A DNA stretch of 46,611 nucleotides from Amylibacter sp. SFDW26 (GTDB lineage: Bacteria; Pseudomonadota; Alphaproteobacteria; Rhodobacterales; Rhodobacteraceae), in assembly GCF_009184395.1 (NCBI RefSeq), contig NZ_WEIC01000008.1, forward strand, positions 1 to 46,611, read 5' to 3'. Numbering within the stretch: the first letter of the stretch is position 1; every line of letters starts with the position of its first letter. Below are positions 18,474 through 28,126 of the stretch, one piece after another. The notes under the pieces are model-generated. The model was not told where the DNA came from, made no database searches, and saw only the letters and a list, made by a program, of their open reading frames with translations. A program made the position numbers and the translations under genes.

Positions 18474-19748
18474 ATGCTTTCACTGCAAGACGCTAAAATC
18501 GCAATTATCGGCCTTGGATATGTTGGCCTGCCTCTTGCCGTAGAATTTGGTAAATTGCACAGCACAACTGGCTTTGACATAAATGCAAAACGCATAAACG
18601 CTTTGCGCGCTGGCAATGATTTAACCCTAGAAGTCAGCGCAGATGAGATGCGCCAAGCAACGCAATTACAGTACACAAATACTCTAAGCGATCTTGCAAC
18701 ATGCAACATATACATCGTTACGGTCCCTACCCCCGTTGATGACGATAAAAATCCTGATCTAACACCCTTAATCAAAGCCTCCGAAACGGTTGGTTCTGTC
18801 ATCAGTTCTGGTGACATCGTAATTTATGAAAGCACCGTTTATCCAGGCGCTACAGAAGAGGTTTGCGTCCCGATCATCGAAAAAACCTCTGGCTTAACAT
18901 TCAACCAAGATTTCTTTGTGGGCTACAGTTCAGAACGGATCAATCCAGGCGATAAAAAACACCGCTTGCCGAACATTAAAAAAGTCACTTCAGGTTCAAC
19001 ACCTGAAATCGCAAAAATCATCGATGACCTGTATCAAACGATCATTACAGCTGGCACACATATGGCACCTAGTATCAAAGTGGCTGAAGCAGCAAAAGTT
19101 ATCGAAAACACCCAAAGGGATGTAAATATCGCACTTATAAATGAATTGGCGATGATATTTGATAAGCTTGGTATTGATACAACAGATGTCTTAGAGGCCG
19201 CCGGAACGAAATGGAACTTCTTACCGTTTCGCCCAGGTTTGGTGGGTGGGCACTGTATCGGTGTAGACCCTTATTATCTAACACATAAAGCCCAATCCGT
19301 TGGCTATGATCCACAAATTGTTTTAGCCGGGCGTCGTATCAATGACAGCATGGGGGCTTATGTTGCCAATCGGCTGATCAAGGCAATGGTTGCACGTGAT
19401 ATACCCATCAAAGGATCGCGTATTTTGGTTATGGGTTTAACATTCAAAGAGAACTGCCCAGACCTACGCAACACACGCGTCATTGATGTGATCAATGAAT
19501 TAAAAGATTTCGGGGCAATGGTTGATGTCCATGATCCTTGGGTCAACAGTGCTGACGCCCAGACCGAATATGGTTTTGACCTGACCGAACCCAAAACAGC
19601 GGCCTATGATGCCATCATCCTTGCAGTCGCACATGATCAATTCAAAACCCTAGGCGCGTCTACAGTAAAGGGTTTTGGGAAGCCCGAACATATACTGTTC
19701 GATTTAAAATCTATTTTCCCAAGTGAGGTCGCAGATTTACGCCTATAA
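18474..19748 (+). CDS. tviB: Nucleotide-sugar 6-dehydrogenase (TviB/WbpA-like UDP-HexNAc or UDP-Glc dehydrogenase)
   Basis: This 424-residue enzyme oxidises C6 of a UDP-sugar to the carboxylate using two NAD+. The N-terminal NAD motif is [17 protein letters not shown] (about 11-27). The middle helix contains [20 protein letters not shown]. The catalytic Cys is in [13 protein letters not shown] (about 260). The C-terminal UDP-binding domain holds [15 protein letters not shown]. The style is closer to TviB/WbpA (UDP-GlcNAc to UDP-GlcNAcA) than to Ugd, but substrate is not certain. It follows the epimerase closely and is probably co-transcribed with it. Confidence 0.88.
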   Translation: MLSLQDAKIAIIGLGYVGLPLAVEFGKLHSTTGFDINAKRINALRAGNDLTLEVSADEMRQATQLQYTNTLSDLATCNIYIVTVPTPVDDDKNPDLTPLIKASETVGSVISSGDIVIYESTVYPGATEEVCVPIIEKTSGLTFNQDFFVGYSSERINPGDKKHRLPNIKKVTSGSTPEIAKIIDDLYQTIITAGTHMAPSIKVAEAAKVIENTQRDVNIALINELAMIFDKLGIDTTDVLEAAGTKWNFLPFRPGLVGGHCIGVDPYYLTHKAQSVGYDPQIVLAGRRINDSMGAYVANRLIKAMVARDIPIKGSRILVMGLTFKENCPDLRNTRVIDVINELKDFGAMVDVHDPWVNSADAQTEYGFDLTEPKTAAYDAIILAVAHDQFKTLGASTVKGFGKPEHILFDLKSIFPSEVADLRL

Positions 19749-19893
19749 TTGCGTTTATCTGTTGCCAAACACACCCACTAAAATAGAATTATTTAACACT
19801 TATATATTGTAGGTCACATAACCCCTGATATAGGGTATGCACCACTACGAATGCATCTCCTAAAGATGCTTGGTATAAACAAAGGGGCATTGG

Positions 19894-21969
19894 GTGCATT
19901 TTTACAAAGTTCTTTTCACAGCGTTTACCCTTACGGGCACAGCTGCGTTTGCTGCAGAACCATTTGTACCAACTATAAACACCTATGGTGTGACTGGCCT
20001 GATTGATACACCTACCGCCGAAAGCCAACCAGACGCTGAACTCAGTACGACCATATCTTACTTTTCTGGTGCGACACGCAATACTTTAACCTTTCAAGTT
20101 CTACCGCGTCTGTCAGGTTCGTTTCGATATTCACGTATTGGCCAAGATGCATCCCGAACATTCGACCGAAGTTTTGACCTTCGCTATCAAGCATTAGACG
20201 AAACGAAATATCGCCCTGCCGTAACTATTGGGCTTCAAGATTTTCTAGGAACAGGTCTTTTGTCTGGCGAATACATCGTTGCGACAAAAACAATTTTACC
20301 ATCCCTAAAAGCAACCGCAGGTATTGGTTGGGGGCGCCTAGGTGGATTAAGTGGCGGTACAAACAGAAGTGTTAATTTTGGCGTTGGTGGTACTGTTGAC
20401 ACAGGTAACTTTTTCCGTGGCGACACTGATTTCTTTGGCGGCATAGAGTGGAAAACGCCCATCAAGGGTTTAAATTTCAAAGTTGAGAGATCATCAGATT
20501 TTTACATTCGCGACAGCATAAGAAATTCGACTTTTACCAGAGAATCGCAAATTAACTTTGGGCTTGATTATCAGCTGTCAAAATCAATCAACCTATCAGC
20601 ACATTACCTTTACGGTTCAGAATTCGGGCTACAGGCAACTTTTTCCTTGAATCCAAAAGAAAGTAATAACCCATCAGGTCTGGACGCAGGGCCCCTACCG
20701 GTACTTAAGCGGCCTGATTTAAAGCTTGGGCAAAGATACGACACATCATGGACAAACGCGCAAAGCTCTAATGCGCTACGCAAACCTGTTGCAGATATTC
20801 TAAAAGTTAGTGACATAAATCTTGAAGCCATCAAAGTTACGGAAACGACTGCAACGGTCTACATCGAAAACAAAACATATGAATACGAAGCGCAAGCAAT
20901 AGGTCGCACGGCACGTGCGCTAACCCGCGCCCTGCCCGCCTCTATTGAAACCTTCATAATTGTACCTGTTTCAAACGGCTTACCTCTTCAAGCGATTACA
21001 ATAAATCGCTCTAATTTAGAAAAATACGAAAACGATCCCGCTGGTTCAGAACGCTTATTGGTCCGTACAAAAATTCGCAATGCAGAACCAATAGAAGAAG
21101 GTACAGCTTATAAAGAAGGGTTATACCCCAAATTTCGCTGGAACTTGCGGCCGGCTGTGCGCTCATCCTTTTTTGATCCCGATGATCCTATACGCCTAGA
21201 ATTAGGTTTGCGTGCCAGAGCATCTTATACGTTTTCCCCTGGCATATCTGTATCAACATCCGTTTTAAAACCATTGGTTGGCAACCTAGATGGCACCACT
21301 CGTTTGCCAAATTCTGCCCTGCCAAATGTACGGTCAAATTCTGCAGAATTTTTCCGCCAAGGTGATCCAGTTCTGGAACGATTAACTGCAGATTACCTCT
21401 TTAAACTGTCTCCAGAAGTTTATGGCCGTGCGTCAGCAGGTTATTTGGAAAGCCAGTTTGGCGGTGTATCAGGCGAAGTTTTATGGCGCCCGTACGACCG
21501 TAATTTCGCGATCGGTGCTGAACTAAATTATGTAAAACAACGCAACTTTGATCAACTCTTTGGCTTTCAAGATTACTCCATAGCAACGGGGCATATTTCA
21601 TTGTACCGCGATCTTTGGAATGGGTTTACAGCGCAAATAGATGCTGGGCGTTATCTTGCCGGCGATTATGGCGGTACTTTAAGCATGAAAAGAACCTTCA
21701 CAAATGGCTGGGAATTGGGCGCATTTATGACCTTAACAGATGTCCCTTTTAGCCAGTTTGGTGAAGGTAGTTTTGACAAAGGCCTAACCTTGAGCATCCC
21801 ATTTTCAAATATCTTAGGGAATTCATCGCGCCGTGCAGCCGATCTTACAATTCGTCCTATTTTACGTGATGGCGGTGCACGCCTGAACGTATCTAATCGC
21901 CTGTTTAACGTCACATCTGATTATGACAAGTCAGACATAGACGACAGCTTCGGAAGGTTTTGGCGATGA
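19894..21969 (+). CDS. yjbH: YjbH/GfcD-like outer-membrane exopolysaccharide protein
   Basis: This is a 691-residue protein with a signal peptide (FYKVLFTAFTLTGTAAFAAE; GTG start at 19894). The mature start is typical of YjbH (INTYGVTGLIDTPTAESQPD). The body is rich in alternating aromatic strands and ends in an aromatic residue (SFGRFWR), as expected for outer-membrane beta-barrels. E. coli YjbH and GfcD belong to exopolysaccharide and group 4 capsule operons and are thought to help polysaccharide cross or remain on the outer membrane. The stop overlaps the next lipoprotein gene (ATGA at 21966-21969). A 145-base gap precedes it, so it may have its own promoter. Confidence 0.88.
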   Translation: MHFYKVLFTAFTLTGTAAFAAEPFVPTINTYGVTGLIDTPTAESQPDAELSTTISYFSGATRNTLTFQVLPRLSGSFRYSRIGQDASRTFDRSFDLRYQALDETKYRPAVTIGLQDFLGTGLLSGEYIVATKTILPSLKATAGIGWGRLGGLSGGTNRSVNFGVGGTVDTGNFFRGDTDFFGGIEWKTPIKGLNFKVERSSDFYIRDSIRNSTFTRESQINFGLDYQLSKSINLSAHYLYGSEFGLQATFSLNPKESNNPSGLDAGPLPVLKRPDLKLGQRYDTSWTNAQSSNALRKPVADILKVSDINLEAIKVTETTATVYIENKTYEYEAQAIGRTARALTRALPASIETFIIVPVSNGLPLQAITINRSNLEKYENDPAGSERLLVRTKIRNAEPIEEGTAYKEGLYPKFRWNLRPAVRSSFFDPDDPIRLELGLRARASYTFSPGISVSTSVLKPLVGNLDGTTRLPNSALPNVRSNSAEFFRQGDPVLERLTADYLFKLSPEVYGRASAGYLESQFGGVSGEVLWRPYDRNFAIGAELNYVKQRNFDQLFGFQDYSIATGHISLYRDLWNGFTAQIDAGRYLAGDYGGTLSMKRTFTNGWELGAFMTLTDVPFSQFGEGSFDKGLTLSIPFSNILGNSSRRAADLTIRPILRDGGARLNVSNRLFNVTSDYDKSDIDDSFGRFWR

Positions 21970-22652
21970 TATATTCAAAAGCCAAAACGCTACTCTCTTT
22001 AAGTATTGCAGCTGGTATTCTAATCGGCTGTGGATCTAAAGACGATTCACCCGATATCACAGCCAAAGCAATAGAATTATCCAAAACCGTTTTCAAAGCA
22101 AAAGCTCAAAGAGAGGCTGGTCAAAAAGCTGTAAAAGCCATCACACGTGCACAAGTAGAGGCTTCGACATTGCCCTTATTGCGCATAACGCTTGAGCAAA
22201 CAAACACACTTTCAACCGCTGTTAAAATTTCTGAAAACGATGGCGCATCCGCTTATATTTTAGCATCAGGTCAAGGGCTTAGCTTCAAGAATGGTATCCT
22301 AATCAACACCCGTGGCTTAGGGAATGATATGCTGAGTCTGGGCACAACTTTTACAACGATTCGTGACAACATAAGAACCGACAAATCTTATCGTACATAT
22401 CGATACCTAGATGCCGAAGCTAATATTTTTCAAATCAACTTTGCATGCTCTACACGTTTGGGCGATTTAGAATCGCTTGAACAGCTAGAACGTACTTATT
22501 CTGTGTTTCGTGTCACAGAGACATGTACTGGTAGGTCTGAAAAGTTTGAAAACACATATCTAATCGACCAAAATACCAATCAAGTTTGGTATTCGCGTGA
22601 ATGGATCAGTCCTGTTGTTGGATATGTAGGTATTGAATATTTAAAGCTTTAA
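21966..22652 (+). CDS. yjbF: YjbF/GfcB-like lipoprotein
   Basis: The chosen start is the ATG at 21966, which overlaps the yjbH stop; a TTG at 21960 is also in frame. It encodes 228 residues. A lipoprotein signal (TLLSLSIAAGILIGCG) places the lipidated Cys at about 21. The family feature SAYILASGQGLSFKNGILINTRGLG is a hallmark of YjbF/GfcB, in which an internal duplicated beta domain binds or guides polysaccharide in the periplasm. Order H-F-E differs from the E. coli yjbEFGH order, and no YjbG/GfcC counterpart is seen. Confidence 0.87.
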   Translation: MIYSKAKTLLSLSIAAGILIGCGSKDDSPDITAKAIELSKTVFKAKAQREAGQKAVKAITRAQVEASTLPLLRITLEQTNTLSTAVKISENDGASAYILASGQGLSFKNGILINTRGLGNDMLSLGTTFTTIRDNIRTDKSYRTYRYLDAEANIFQINFACSTRLGDLESLEQLERTYSVFRVTETCTGRSEKFENTYLIDQNTNQVWYSREWISPVVGYVGIEYLKL

Positions 22653-22830
22653 ATCAAAGATATACACTCTTTTTTGATTAATACCCCCTATCCTACTCCT
22701 ACCTAATATGTTATTTGGAAGGGGCTATTAATACTTTATATGTCACGTATCGCAATTGTTTCGCAAAAACATTTGACCTTACGGGCGTTTTTTGCTTTTA
22801 CTCGCACTAAGATTTTAAAGGAATAACACG
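22653..22830 (+). promoter_or_regulatory. Promoter region of the yjbE-like gene
   Basis: The 178-base gap contains TTGACC (22773-22778) followed after 17 bases by the weak -10 TTTTAC (22796-22801). A good AAAGGA Shine-Dalgarno lies before the ATG at 22831. The separate promoter would fit the highly expressed small secreted YjbE protein; the assignment is tentative. Confidence 0.35.
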
Positions 22831-23097
22831 ATGAAACTTCTTACGACTTTGACAGTTGCTAGCGTACTGGCAGTTTCTGCATCTGTAGCAAATGCACAGA
22901 CAACACCTGCTGTTGTGGCAACAACTACAGCAGCAACAACTACAACTGCAGCGACAACAGTGGCGACAACAACTTTGGTTGGTGGTGTTACTGTAGGTAC
23001 AGCAGTAGTTGGTGGTATCGTAGCAGCAGTTGCTATTGCAGCGGTTGTTGACGACGATGGAACAACAGGTACTGTAAGCACACCTAGCACACCTTAA
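22831..23097 (+). CDS. yjbE: YjbE/GfcA-like small Thr/Ala-rich secreted protein
   Basis: This 88-residue protein has a signal peptide (LLTTLTVASVLAVSASVANAQ). The mature part is dominated by Thr, Ala and Val runs, a glycine-rich hydrophobic stretch (LVGGVTVGTAVVGGIVAAVA) and an acidic, Thr/Ser-rich end (VDDDGTTGTVSTPSTP). E. coli YjbE has the same size, Thr-rich composition and operon partners. Function in the family is unknown beyond exopolysaccharide production. It is followed by a strong bidirectional terminator. Confidence 0.75.
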   Translation: MKLLTTLTVASVLAVSASVANAQTTPAVVATTTAATTTTAATTVATTTLVGGVTVGTAVVGGIVAAVAIAAVVDDDGTTGTVSTPSTP

Positions 23098-23124
23098 TCT
23101 AAATAATTAGATTTATAGTTATCA

Positions 23125-23154
23125 AAAAAGGCGGAATTAATTTTCCGCCTTTTT
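23125..23154. terminator. Bidirectional rho-independent terminator between yjbE and the 4,6-dehydratase gene
   Basis: A perfect 12-base stem AAAAAGGCGGAA / TTCCGCCTTTTT with a 6-base TTAATT loop has A-runs on the left and T-runs on the right. It can therefore end transcription from both convergent genes. Confidence 0.9.
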
Positions 23155-23183
23155 CTATTCAGGATCTTGATTTATTCGGGGAC

Positions 23184-25052
23184 TTACGCGCCGCTTACAT
23201 TCGCACGCTTGTAACCATCAACCCAACGCTCAACAATTGCACGCCCTAAAATCGCATCATTGGTGTCAGAGGCAGTAACCAATTCACGTAGGATAGTAGC
23301 CACTTCAATCTCAGACAGTTTACCCTCTTGCGCACGCAGGATTTTAGAATGCGGTGTCGTCAACATATCACCGCCAATCAACAACTCTTCATAAAGTTTT
23401 TCACCAGGACGCAAACCAGTCACATCGATCGCGATATCACCCTCTGGGTTATCTTCATCTTTTACAGATAAGCCTGACAGCTGAATCATAGAGCGTGCCA
23501 AATCTGCGATTCGAACAGGTTTGCCCATATCAAGTACAAACACATCTCCACCACGGGCAAAACTGCCAGCAAGCAGCACCAAACGCGCAGCTTCAGGGAT
23601 GGTCATAAAGTAACGCGTAACATCAGCGTGGGTCACGGTCAGCGGCCCACCACGTGCAATTTGATCTCGGAACAATGGAATGACCGATCCCGAAGACCCC
23701 AATACATTCCCAAACCGAACCATAGAAAACAAAGTATCCTTTGAACGGGACGCAAGATCTTGGATAACCAATTCAGCCAAACGTTTTGATGCACCCATTA
23801 CATTTGTAGGGCGCACAGCCTTGTCAGTTGAAACAAGAATAAACCGCTCAACATTCGCTTTAAATGCAGCTTCGGCGACGACTCGTGTACCGATCACATT
23901 GTTCCGCAACCCCGCCAATTCATTCATTTCAACCAATGGCACATGTTTATAAGCAGCCGCATGAAGCACGGCTTGTACATTGTGTTCTGCAATAGTAGAC
24001 GCCACCACAACTGCATCCGTCACAGAGCCCAATATAGAGATCAGAGTGATATCCAAATTCTCGGCAATATCATTCAACTCGCGTTCAATGGCGTACAATG
24101 CAAATTCAGAGTGCTCGAACAGAATAAGTTTATCAATTTCACAACTCATAAGCTGGCGGCACAGTTCAGATCCAATAGATCCCCCTGCCCCCGTTATCAT
24201 CACCGTTTTATCTTTGTAAGACTGCGCCACTTCTGGCAAATTCAATTCCACCTTACTGCGGCCTAACAAATCTTCTAAAGAAACGGGCTCTAAGCTTTCC
24301 ACGAGGCCCTTACCATCAATCATATCTAGGAAAGATGGCAGTATCAAAACTTCGCATTTATATTGGCTTAATTCACGAATCAATGCTTTGCGGCGCGCCT
24401 TTGAAGCAGATGGAACCGCTAAAACAATACGGTCTATCCGACGTTCTTTGATAGTTTTTTCAATACACTTTGCCGAATACACAGGCAAACCTGACACGAT
24501 TAAGCCTGCAAGAGACGGGTTATCATCTACAAAGCAAACTGGTTTTAATTCTGGTGTTTGTGACAATGCAGCAGCCAATTGGCTACCCGCACTACCTGCG
24601 CCATAAACCAGCACACGTTTATGCGGTGTGTTCTTTCCATATGCTTTAGTTAAAACAAGCTGACCAAGTAGGCGAATGCCACTGCTTAAAATAAGGAAAG
24701 TTAGGCCAAAGATTATAGGAATCGTTCTTGGCGCCTCTAATTTAAACACATAACTTGAAATAATAGCTATAGAAATCAATCCGATAGAGCAAATTCCAAT
24801 TTTTGAAATAGATCGATTTTCAAATGCCTTTAATTTAACACGCGGCAAGCCTAACCCGACTGCTAACAAAGCACCAAGAACCGTCACCGTTGGAAAAAGC
24901 ATCCATGATTTTTCCAAAGCCCAATATGGAAACAAAGAGCCATAACGCAGAACGAAAGCTACGTATAAAGCTATTGGAAGAAGCGTAACATCAACACATA
25001 GTACAATTATTCTTTTTGACTTACGCGAAAGAGAATTCAAAAAATTAAACAT
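23184..25052 (-). CDS. Membrane-bound UDP-GlcNAc 4,6-dehydratase (WbpM/PglF/CapD-like)
   Basis: This 622-residue protein has four membrane helices at about 12-140 (IIVLCVDVTLLPIALYVAFV first). A CoA-binding-like Rossmann domain follows (RVLVYGAGSAGSQLAAALSQ, about 145-260), then the catalytic SDR domain from about 285 (VMITGAGGSIGSELCRQL), with STDKAVRPTNVMGASKR as the active-site region. The family converts UDP-GlcNAc to UDP-4-keto-6-deoxy-GlcNAc with retention at C5, the first step to QuiNAc4N, FucNAc4N and related sugars. The PLP aminotransferase at 40645 is the natural next enzyme. It is transcribed from the replication-module side and converges on yjbE. Confidence 0.92.
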   Translation of the reverse strand: MFNFLNSLSRKSKRIIVLCVDVTLLPIALYVAFVLRYGSLFPYWALEKSWMLFPTVTVLGALLAVGLGLPRVKLKAFENRSISKIGICSIGLISIAIISSYVFKLEAPRTIPIIFGLTFLILSSGIRLLGQLVLTKAYGKNTPHKRVLVYGAGSAGSQLAAALSQTPELKPVCFVDDNPSLAGLIVSGLPVYSAKCIEKTIKERRIDRIVLAVPSASKARRKALIRELSQYKCEVLILPSFLDMIDGKGLVESLEPVSLEDLLGRSKVELNLPEVAQSYKDKTVMITGAGGSIGSELCRQLMSCEIDKLILFEHSEFALYAIERELNDIAENLDITLISILGSVTDAVVVASTIAEHNVQAVLHAAAYKHVPLVEMNELAGLRNNVIGTRVVAEAAFKANVERFILVSTDKAVRPTNVMGASKRLAELVIQDLASRSKDTLFSMVRFGNVLGSSGSVIPLFRDQIARGGPLTVTHADVTRYFMTIPEAARLVLLAGSFARGGDVFVLDMGKPVRIADLARSMIQLSGLSVKDEDNPEGDIAIDVTGLRPGEKLYEELLIGGDMLTTPHSKILRAQEGKLSEIEVATILRELVTASDTNDAILGRAIVERWVDGYKRANVSGA

Positions 25053-25372
25053 TGGAACTTATTAACCTTGCTTGTTGTGACATTACGAACGCCACACTAT
25101 TTACTATTTTTTTTAATATCATACGGTAAGGCCCCTCTACAAGATTTGCACCCTAAACTATAAATTAAGAGCAGACCCAAACCAAACCGCCAGCATAAAC
25201 ACAAAAAGCGAAATCTACCCTCTGCAAGTCTTTGTATTTCACATAAAAGTAACAGAACCAAGACAGAATTTAGGATGCACAATAAACAGCAATAAATTGC
25301 AGCGAATTCAGACATGGTGGCAAGATTTTTCCTATCGCTCACGGCTAGGGTTTCGCGGCGAAACCTATAGTC
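25053..25372. other. 320-bp gap between the dehydratase gene and parB, with a parS-like site
   Basis: It contains a perfect parS-like palindrome at 25349-25365. A minus-strand frame at 25342-25097 (81 codons, Cys- and Leu-rich, two possible membrane stretches) starts inside that palindrome, has no ribosome binding site, and is not called as a gene. The promoter for the dehydratase should lie near 25060-25140. Confidence 0.45.
25349..25365. promoter_or_regulatory. parS: parS-like centromere site 1
   Basis: GGTTTCGCGGCGAAACC is a perfect 8-1-8 palindrome located 8 bases after the parB stop. Half-sites resemble those of the chromosomal ParB site (GTTTCAC/GTGAAAC). Confidence 0.75.
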
Positions 25373-26410
25373 TTAGTCTCGGTCTAAATAACGTAAGATG
25401 TCTCTTTGAATACGGGCGACGTCATCGCGCATGACCGCCCTACCCTTTAGCTCAATGCGAAAGCCTTTTTCAATCACCTCAGCACTCAACTCGCCACCCT
25501 TTTTTAATGGCGCCGCTGGCAACTTAACGGTTTTCGCAGGTCTGCCCCCTTTAGAAGCAGAAGGGACAACAGGCTTTGCCTTTGAAATAACGCCCTCAAG
25601 CAAGCGCCACTCTTCTGCGGCATCATTCGGCGTATTCTCTGCTAAAGCCGCCCTAAACGGCTTTAAATCGCCGTCACGAAGCGTTTTAGCCAAACTTAAA
25701 CCCGCTTTTTCCGTTAAATCAGCCGGAAACTGCAATAAGTCGCCCAAAGCTTCGTGAATTACGGCAAAACTACGCACCTTAGAACGCTTTGCCTTAGAGG
25801 CCGACGCAAACAGATGGTCTACAGCTTGCGCAACATCCGCATATACCCCCTGCCCGGCCGCAACCACCGCAATACGGCCACGCTCATAATGGGATAGATC
25901 CGCGCGGATTTCATTTTCTTCAACCATATTCAAATACACTTCGGTACTGTCTTTGGCCTCACGTACAAATGCCTTTATGGTGTCAATAGACAAATCTCGC
26001 ATAGCTGCCAAACGTCGCCAGCCAGAAATCAACCCATACCCATCCTTGGTTTCAACCACTTCGATCGGCGTGCGCAGCCCATTCGATTCGATCGATGACT
26101 TCAGTTCAGCCATAGCTTCTGGATCTTGCACCACGCGATCACGGCTTACGTAATCCACGTTGATTTTAGCCACTGGAATTTCTTGCGCCAACAAACCGCT
26201 TTGTTTTGCTGCCCGCAACTGTGCGGCATCTACACGATCACCTTGGTCTGCCACCGCAGACATCGCCGCCGCTTCGCCAGCCACCTTGGCAATCGGTGCC
26301 ATGCTTTTTGTTTCCAATCCCAAGCCTGCCTGGGGTTTCGCCGCGAAACCTGTTTCCAATTCTTTTAAAGCCTCAGCATCTGGGGCCGTTAAACGTTTAC
26401 GCTTTGCCAT
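25373..26410 (-). CDS. parB: Plasmid partition protein ParB
   Basis: This is a centromere-binding protein of about 345 residues. The N-terminal ParB/Srx-like domain contains DPEAMAELKSSIESNGLRTP and GLISGWRRLAAMRDL (CTP/arginine patch). Next comes NEIRADLSHYERGRI, then a helical DNA-binding domain. A basic linker (SKGGRPAKTVKL) leads to the C-terminal dimerisation part. The ATG at 26410 is preferred over GTG 26419 or ATG 26416 because GGGTG lies six bases ahead of it; it overlaps parA by 14 bases. Palindromes at 25349, 26334, 27084 and 27891 are the probable binding sites, one of them inside this gene. Confidence 0.92.
   Translation of the reverse strand: MAKRKRLTAPDAEALKELETGFAAKPQAGLGLETKSMAPIAKVAGEAAAMSAVADQGDRVDAAQLRAAKQSGLLAQEIPVAKINVDYVSRDRVVQDPEAMAELKSSIESNGLRTPIEVVETKDGYGLISGWRRLAAMRDLSIDTIKAFVREAKDSTEVYLNMVEENEIRADLSHYERGRIAVVAAGQGVYADVAQAVDHLFASASKAKRSKVRSFAVIHEALGDLLQFPADLTEKAGLSLAKTLRDGDLKPFRAALAENTPNDAAEEWRLLEGVISKAKPVVPSASKGGRPAKTVKLPAAPLKKGGELSAEVIEKGFRIELKGRAVMRDDVARIQRDILRYLDRD
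26334..26350. promoter_or_regulatory. parS: parS-like site 2 inside parB
   Basis: GGTTTCGCCGCGAAACC is the exact complement-strand version of site 1. It lies within the first codons of parB. Confidence 0.72.
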
Positions 26411-27794
26411 TTTCATCACCCATCATCTGTTCATCGCGCCACCATGACCCGATTAATAATTCCTTAAACTCTGCATATGTCCGGTCGAACGCTTCGCGGC
26501 CTCGCACATATGTTTCGCGATTGAAATCCCGATAGTCCGCCTCGTAGATCCCATTAACCTGCTCACCCGCTTGTCCAACCAATGCCGTGTAATCTTGACG
26601 GTACGCATTCATGAAATCGCCAAAATAGGCTTGGATCACATTCGCCATATCCGTCTGTTGGCTGGCATCAAAGCGGGTCACGATCGCACGCACCACATCC
26701 CATTCGAATTTCATCTCTGGCAAACCCGCCTTGCGCAACGCTGCGTTTTCGCCTTCTTCAATAGACGCGAAAGTGGTGTACAACATGTCAAAGAACCGTC
26801 CTGTGCTGTCAAACTCTAGAAAGGAAGCACCTAATGGGACGAGCAGGATGTCAGCGGCAGCAAGTGCATTGATAGTCAAATAACCTAGAGCAGGGGGTGT
26901 ATCCAGTATCACCACATCGTAGTCATCTAAGATACCTTCATCATGTAAAAAATTTTGCAAACCATCCCATAACGCCCAACTGCGTAAACCCATGCGCCAG
27001 ACGGGGATTTGGAACTCCGCCCAGTATAGATTGAGCTGCGCCCCAATCAGATCGATATTTGGCCAATGCGTGTTCTGAATGACGTTTCGCGACGAAACCT
27101 CTAAAGCTTCGGTTAATGTCTCATCCAGCTGTATTTGTGCTGTGCCAGCCGCTTTTCGTACTTCGTTTTCCGCAACAACCGCCTTGGCATAATCTTTGGC
27201 GATCAGCGGGAAAACTGTGGACCATTCATCCGGAACATCCCCGCCAAGAATGGATGTCATCGACCCTTGGCTATCGAGATCAATCACCAGCACTTTATAG
27301 CCATCCAATGCCGCCGACATCGCCAAATGTGCAGCTGTGCTGGTTTTACCCACACCGCCCTTAAAATTCGCAACTGCAGCCACTTTTGCTGGCTGGCCTT
27401 TGGGTCGATAAGGCAGGTATTCTTTGGTACTCACCCCTTCGGATGCAAAATGCGTGCGCAAGGTTAACACCTCTTCAAGCGTAAACCACTTTGAGCCACC
27501 TTCGCCTTCGCCTTGCGGGAGGTCCGGATTGGCCTTAAGGACGCGGCGCAAGTGAGCAGGTGCCACAGGAATTAGATATTTAGTCACCTCCCAGGTAGAA
27601 AATTTACGCAGACGTTTTTGTCCGTCCGGGGCATACCCACGTTGCGCCAGATCTTCGCGGCCTTTGGCACAGAATGATGCGGCTTTTGCGAATCGCGCTG
27701 TGTCGATAGGATCAGGTAACTTACTTGCAGCCACTTGTGGATCGAGGTTCAGATATGGGGGTAGGGGTGTTTGTGATTTGCTCAAAATCTGCAT
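26397..27794 (-). CDS. parA: Plasmid partition ATPase ParA with N-terminal DNA-binding extension (type Ia)
   Basis: This 465-residue protein segregates the plasmid. Residues 1-125 form a helical extension with an HTH-like part (FSTWEVTKYLIPVAPAHLRR), as in type Ia ParA proteins that also repress their own operon. The deviant Walker A motif is KGGVGKT (145-151). Walker A' follows (VLVIDLDSQGS, about 168-178), and Walker B is in YDVVILDTPPALGYLTINAL. parA and parB overlap, so they form one operon read away from the origin. A parS-like site lies 96 bases upstream (27891) and another inside the gene (27084). Confidence 0.94.
   Translation of the reverse strand: MQILSKSQTPLPPYLNLDPQVAASKLPDPIDTARFAKAASFCAKGREDLAQRGYAPDGQKRLRKFSTWEVTKYLIPVAPAHLRRVLKANPDLPQGEGEGGSKWFTLEEVLTLRTHFASEGVSTKEYLPYRPKGQPAKVAAVANFKGGVGKTSTAAHLAMSAALDGYKVLVIDLDSQGSMTSILGGDVPDEWSTVFPLIAKDYAKAVVAENEVRKAAGTAQIQLDETLTEALEVSSRNVIQNTHWPNIDLIGAQLNLYWAEFQIPVWRMGLRSWALWDGLQNFLHDEGILDDYDVVILDTPPALGYLTINALAAADILLVPLGASFLEFDSTGRFFDMLYTTFASIEEGENAALRKAGLPEMKFEWDVVRAIVTRFDASQQTDMANVIQAYFGDFMNAYRQDYTALVGQAGEQVNGIYEADYRDFNRETYVRGREAFDRTYAEFKELLIGSWWRDEQMMGDENGKA
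27084..27098. promoter_or_regulatory. parS: parS-like site 3 (imperfect) inside parA
   Basis: GTTTCGCGACGAAAC keeps the GTTTCG-N3-CGAAAC symmetry but differs from sites 1, 2 and 4 in one central position. Confidence 0.55.
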
Positions 27795-27890
27795 CCTATT
27801 AGATGTTCTATGTTTTCTTTGATATGAATAATAATAACGTACATCTTAAAAATCGCAAAGCATTGTTGCTCTTGTTTAAGAATATCTACA

Positions 27891-27907
27891 GGTTTCGCGG
27901 CGAAACC
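27891..27907. promoter_or_regulatory. parS: parS-like site 4 upstream of parA
   Basis: GGTTTCGCGGCGAAACC is identical to site 1. It lies in the divergent parA/rep region, where ParB binding could also affect par operon transcription. Confidence 0.75.
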
Positions 27908-28016
27908 AAATTAAAATCTTATATAAAAGAAGGCACATAAACTGTTTAATTAGTTTAATATATTTAAGATGTTTAGGCTTAGAAAAATATTTTTTTTCAA
28001 TAGGTTAGTTCAGTTT

Positions 28017-28126
28017 GGGTACCTGAAATCAGGTTGAAGGGTACCGATTCCCAGTATGAAAGGTACCCTTTTTCGGTGCTAAAGGTACCTTTATACAGGA
28101 TAAAGGGTTCCGATTCTCAGGGGGGT
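28017..28126 (+). repeat. Iteron array, five 22-bp units
   Basis: Units start at 28017, 28039, 28061, 28083 and 28105, exactly 22 bases apart. Consensus is RGGTACC-N6-CAGG-N-T-N-AA; the fifth unit has GGGTTCC. A sixth matching unit out of register lies at 28235 (GGGTACC-N6-CAGG). Such directly repeated, helical-turn-spaced units next to a Rep_3 gene are the binding sites of the initiator. Confidence 0.88.

Noticed and set aside
25097-25342. Cys/Leu-rich 81-codon minus-strand frame between parB and the dehydratase gene
   Set aside because: Its start lies in the parS palindrome, it has no Shine-Dalgarno, and the composition (many Cys) is odd; not convincing as a gene.
26512-26527. GTTTCGCGATTGAAAT as a fifth parS-like site
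   Set aside because: Only the left half matches; the right half differs in several positions.
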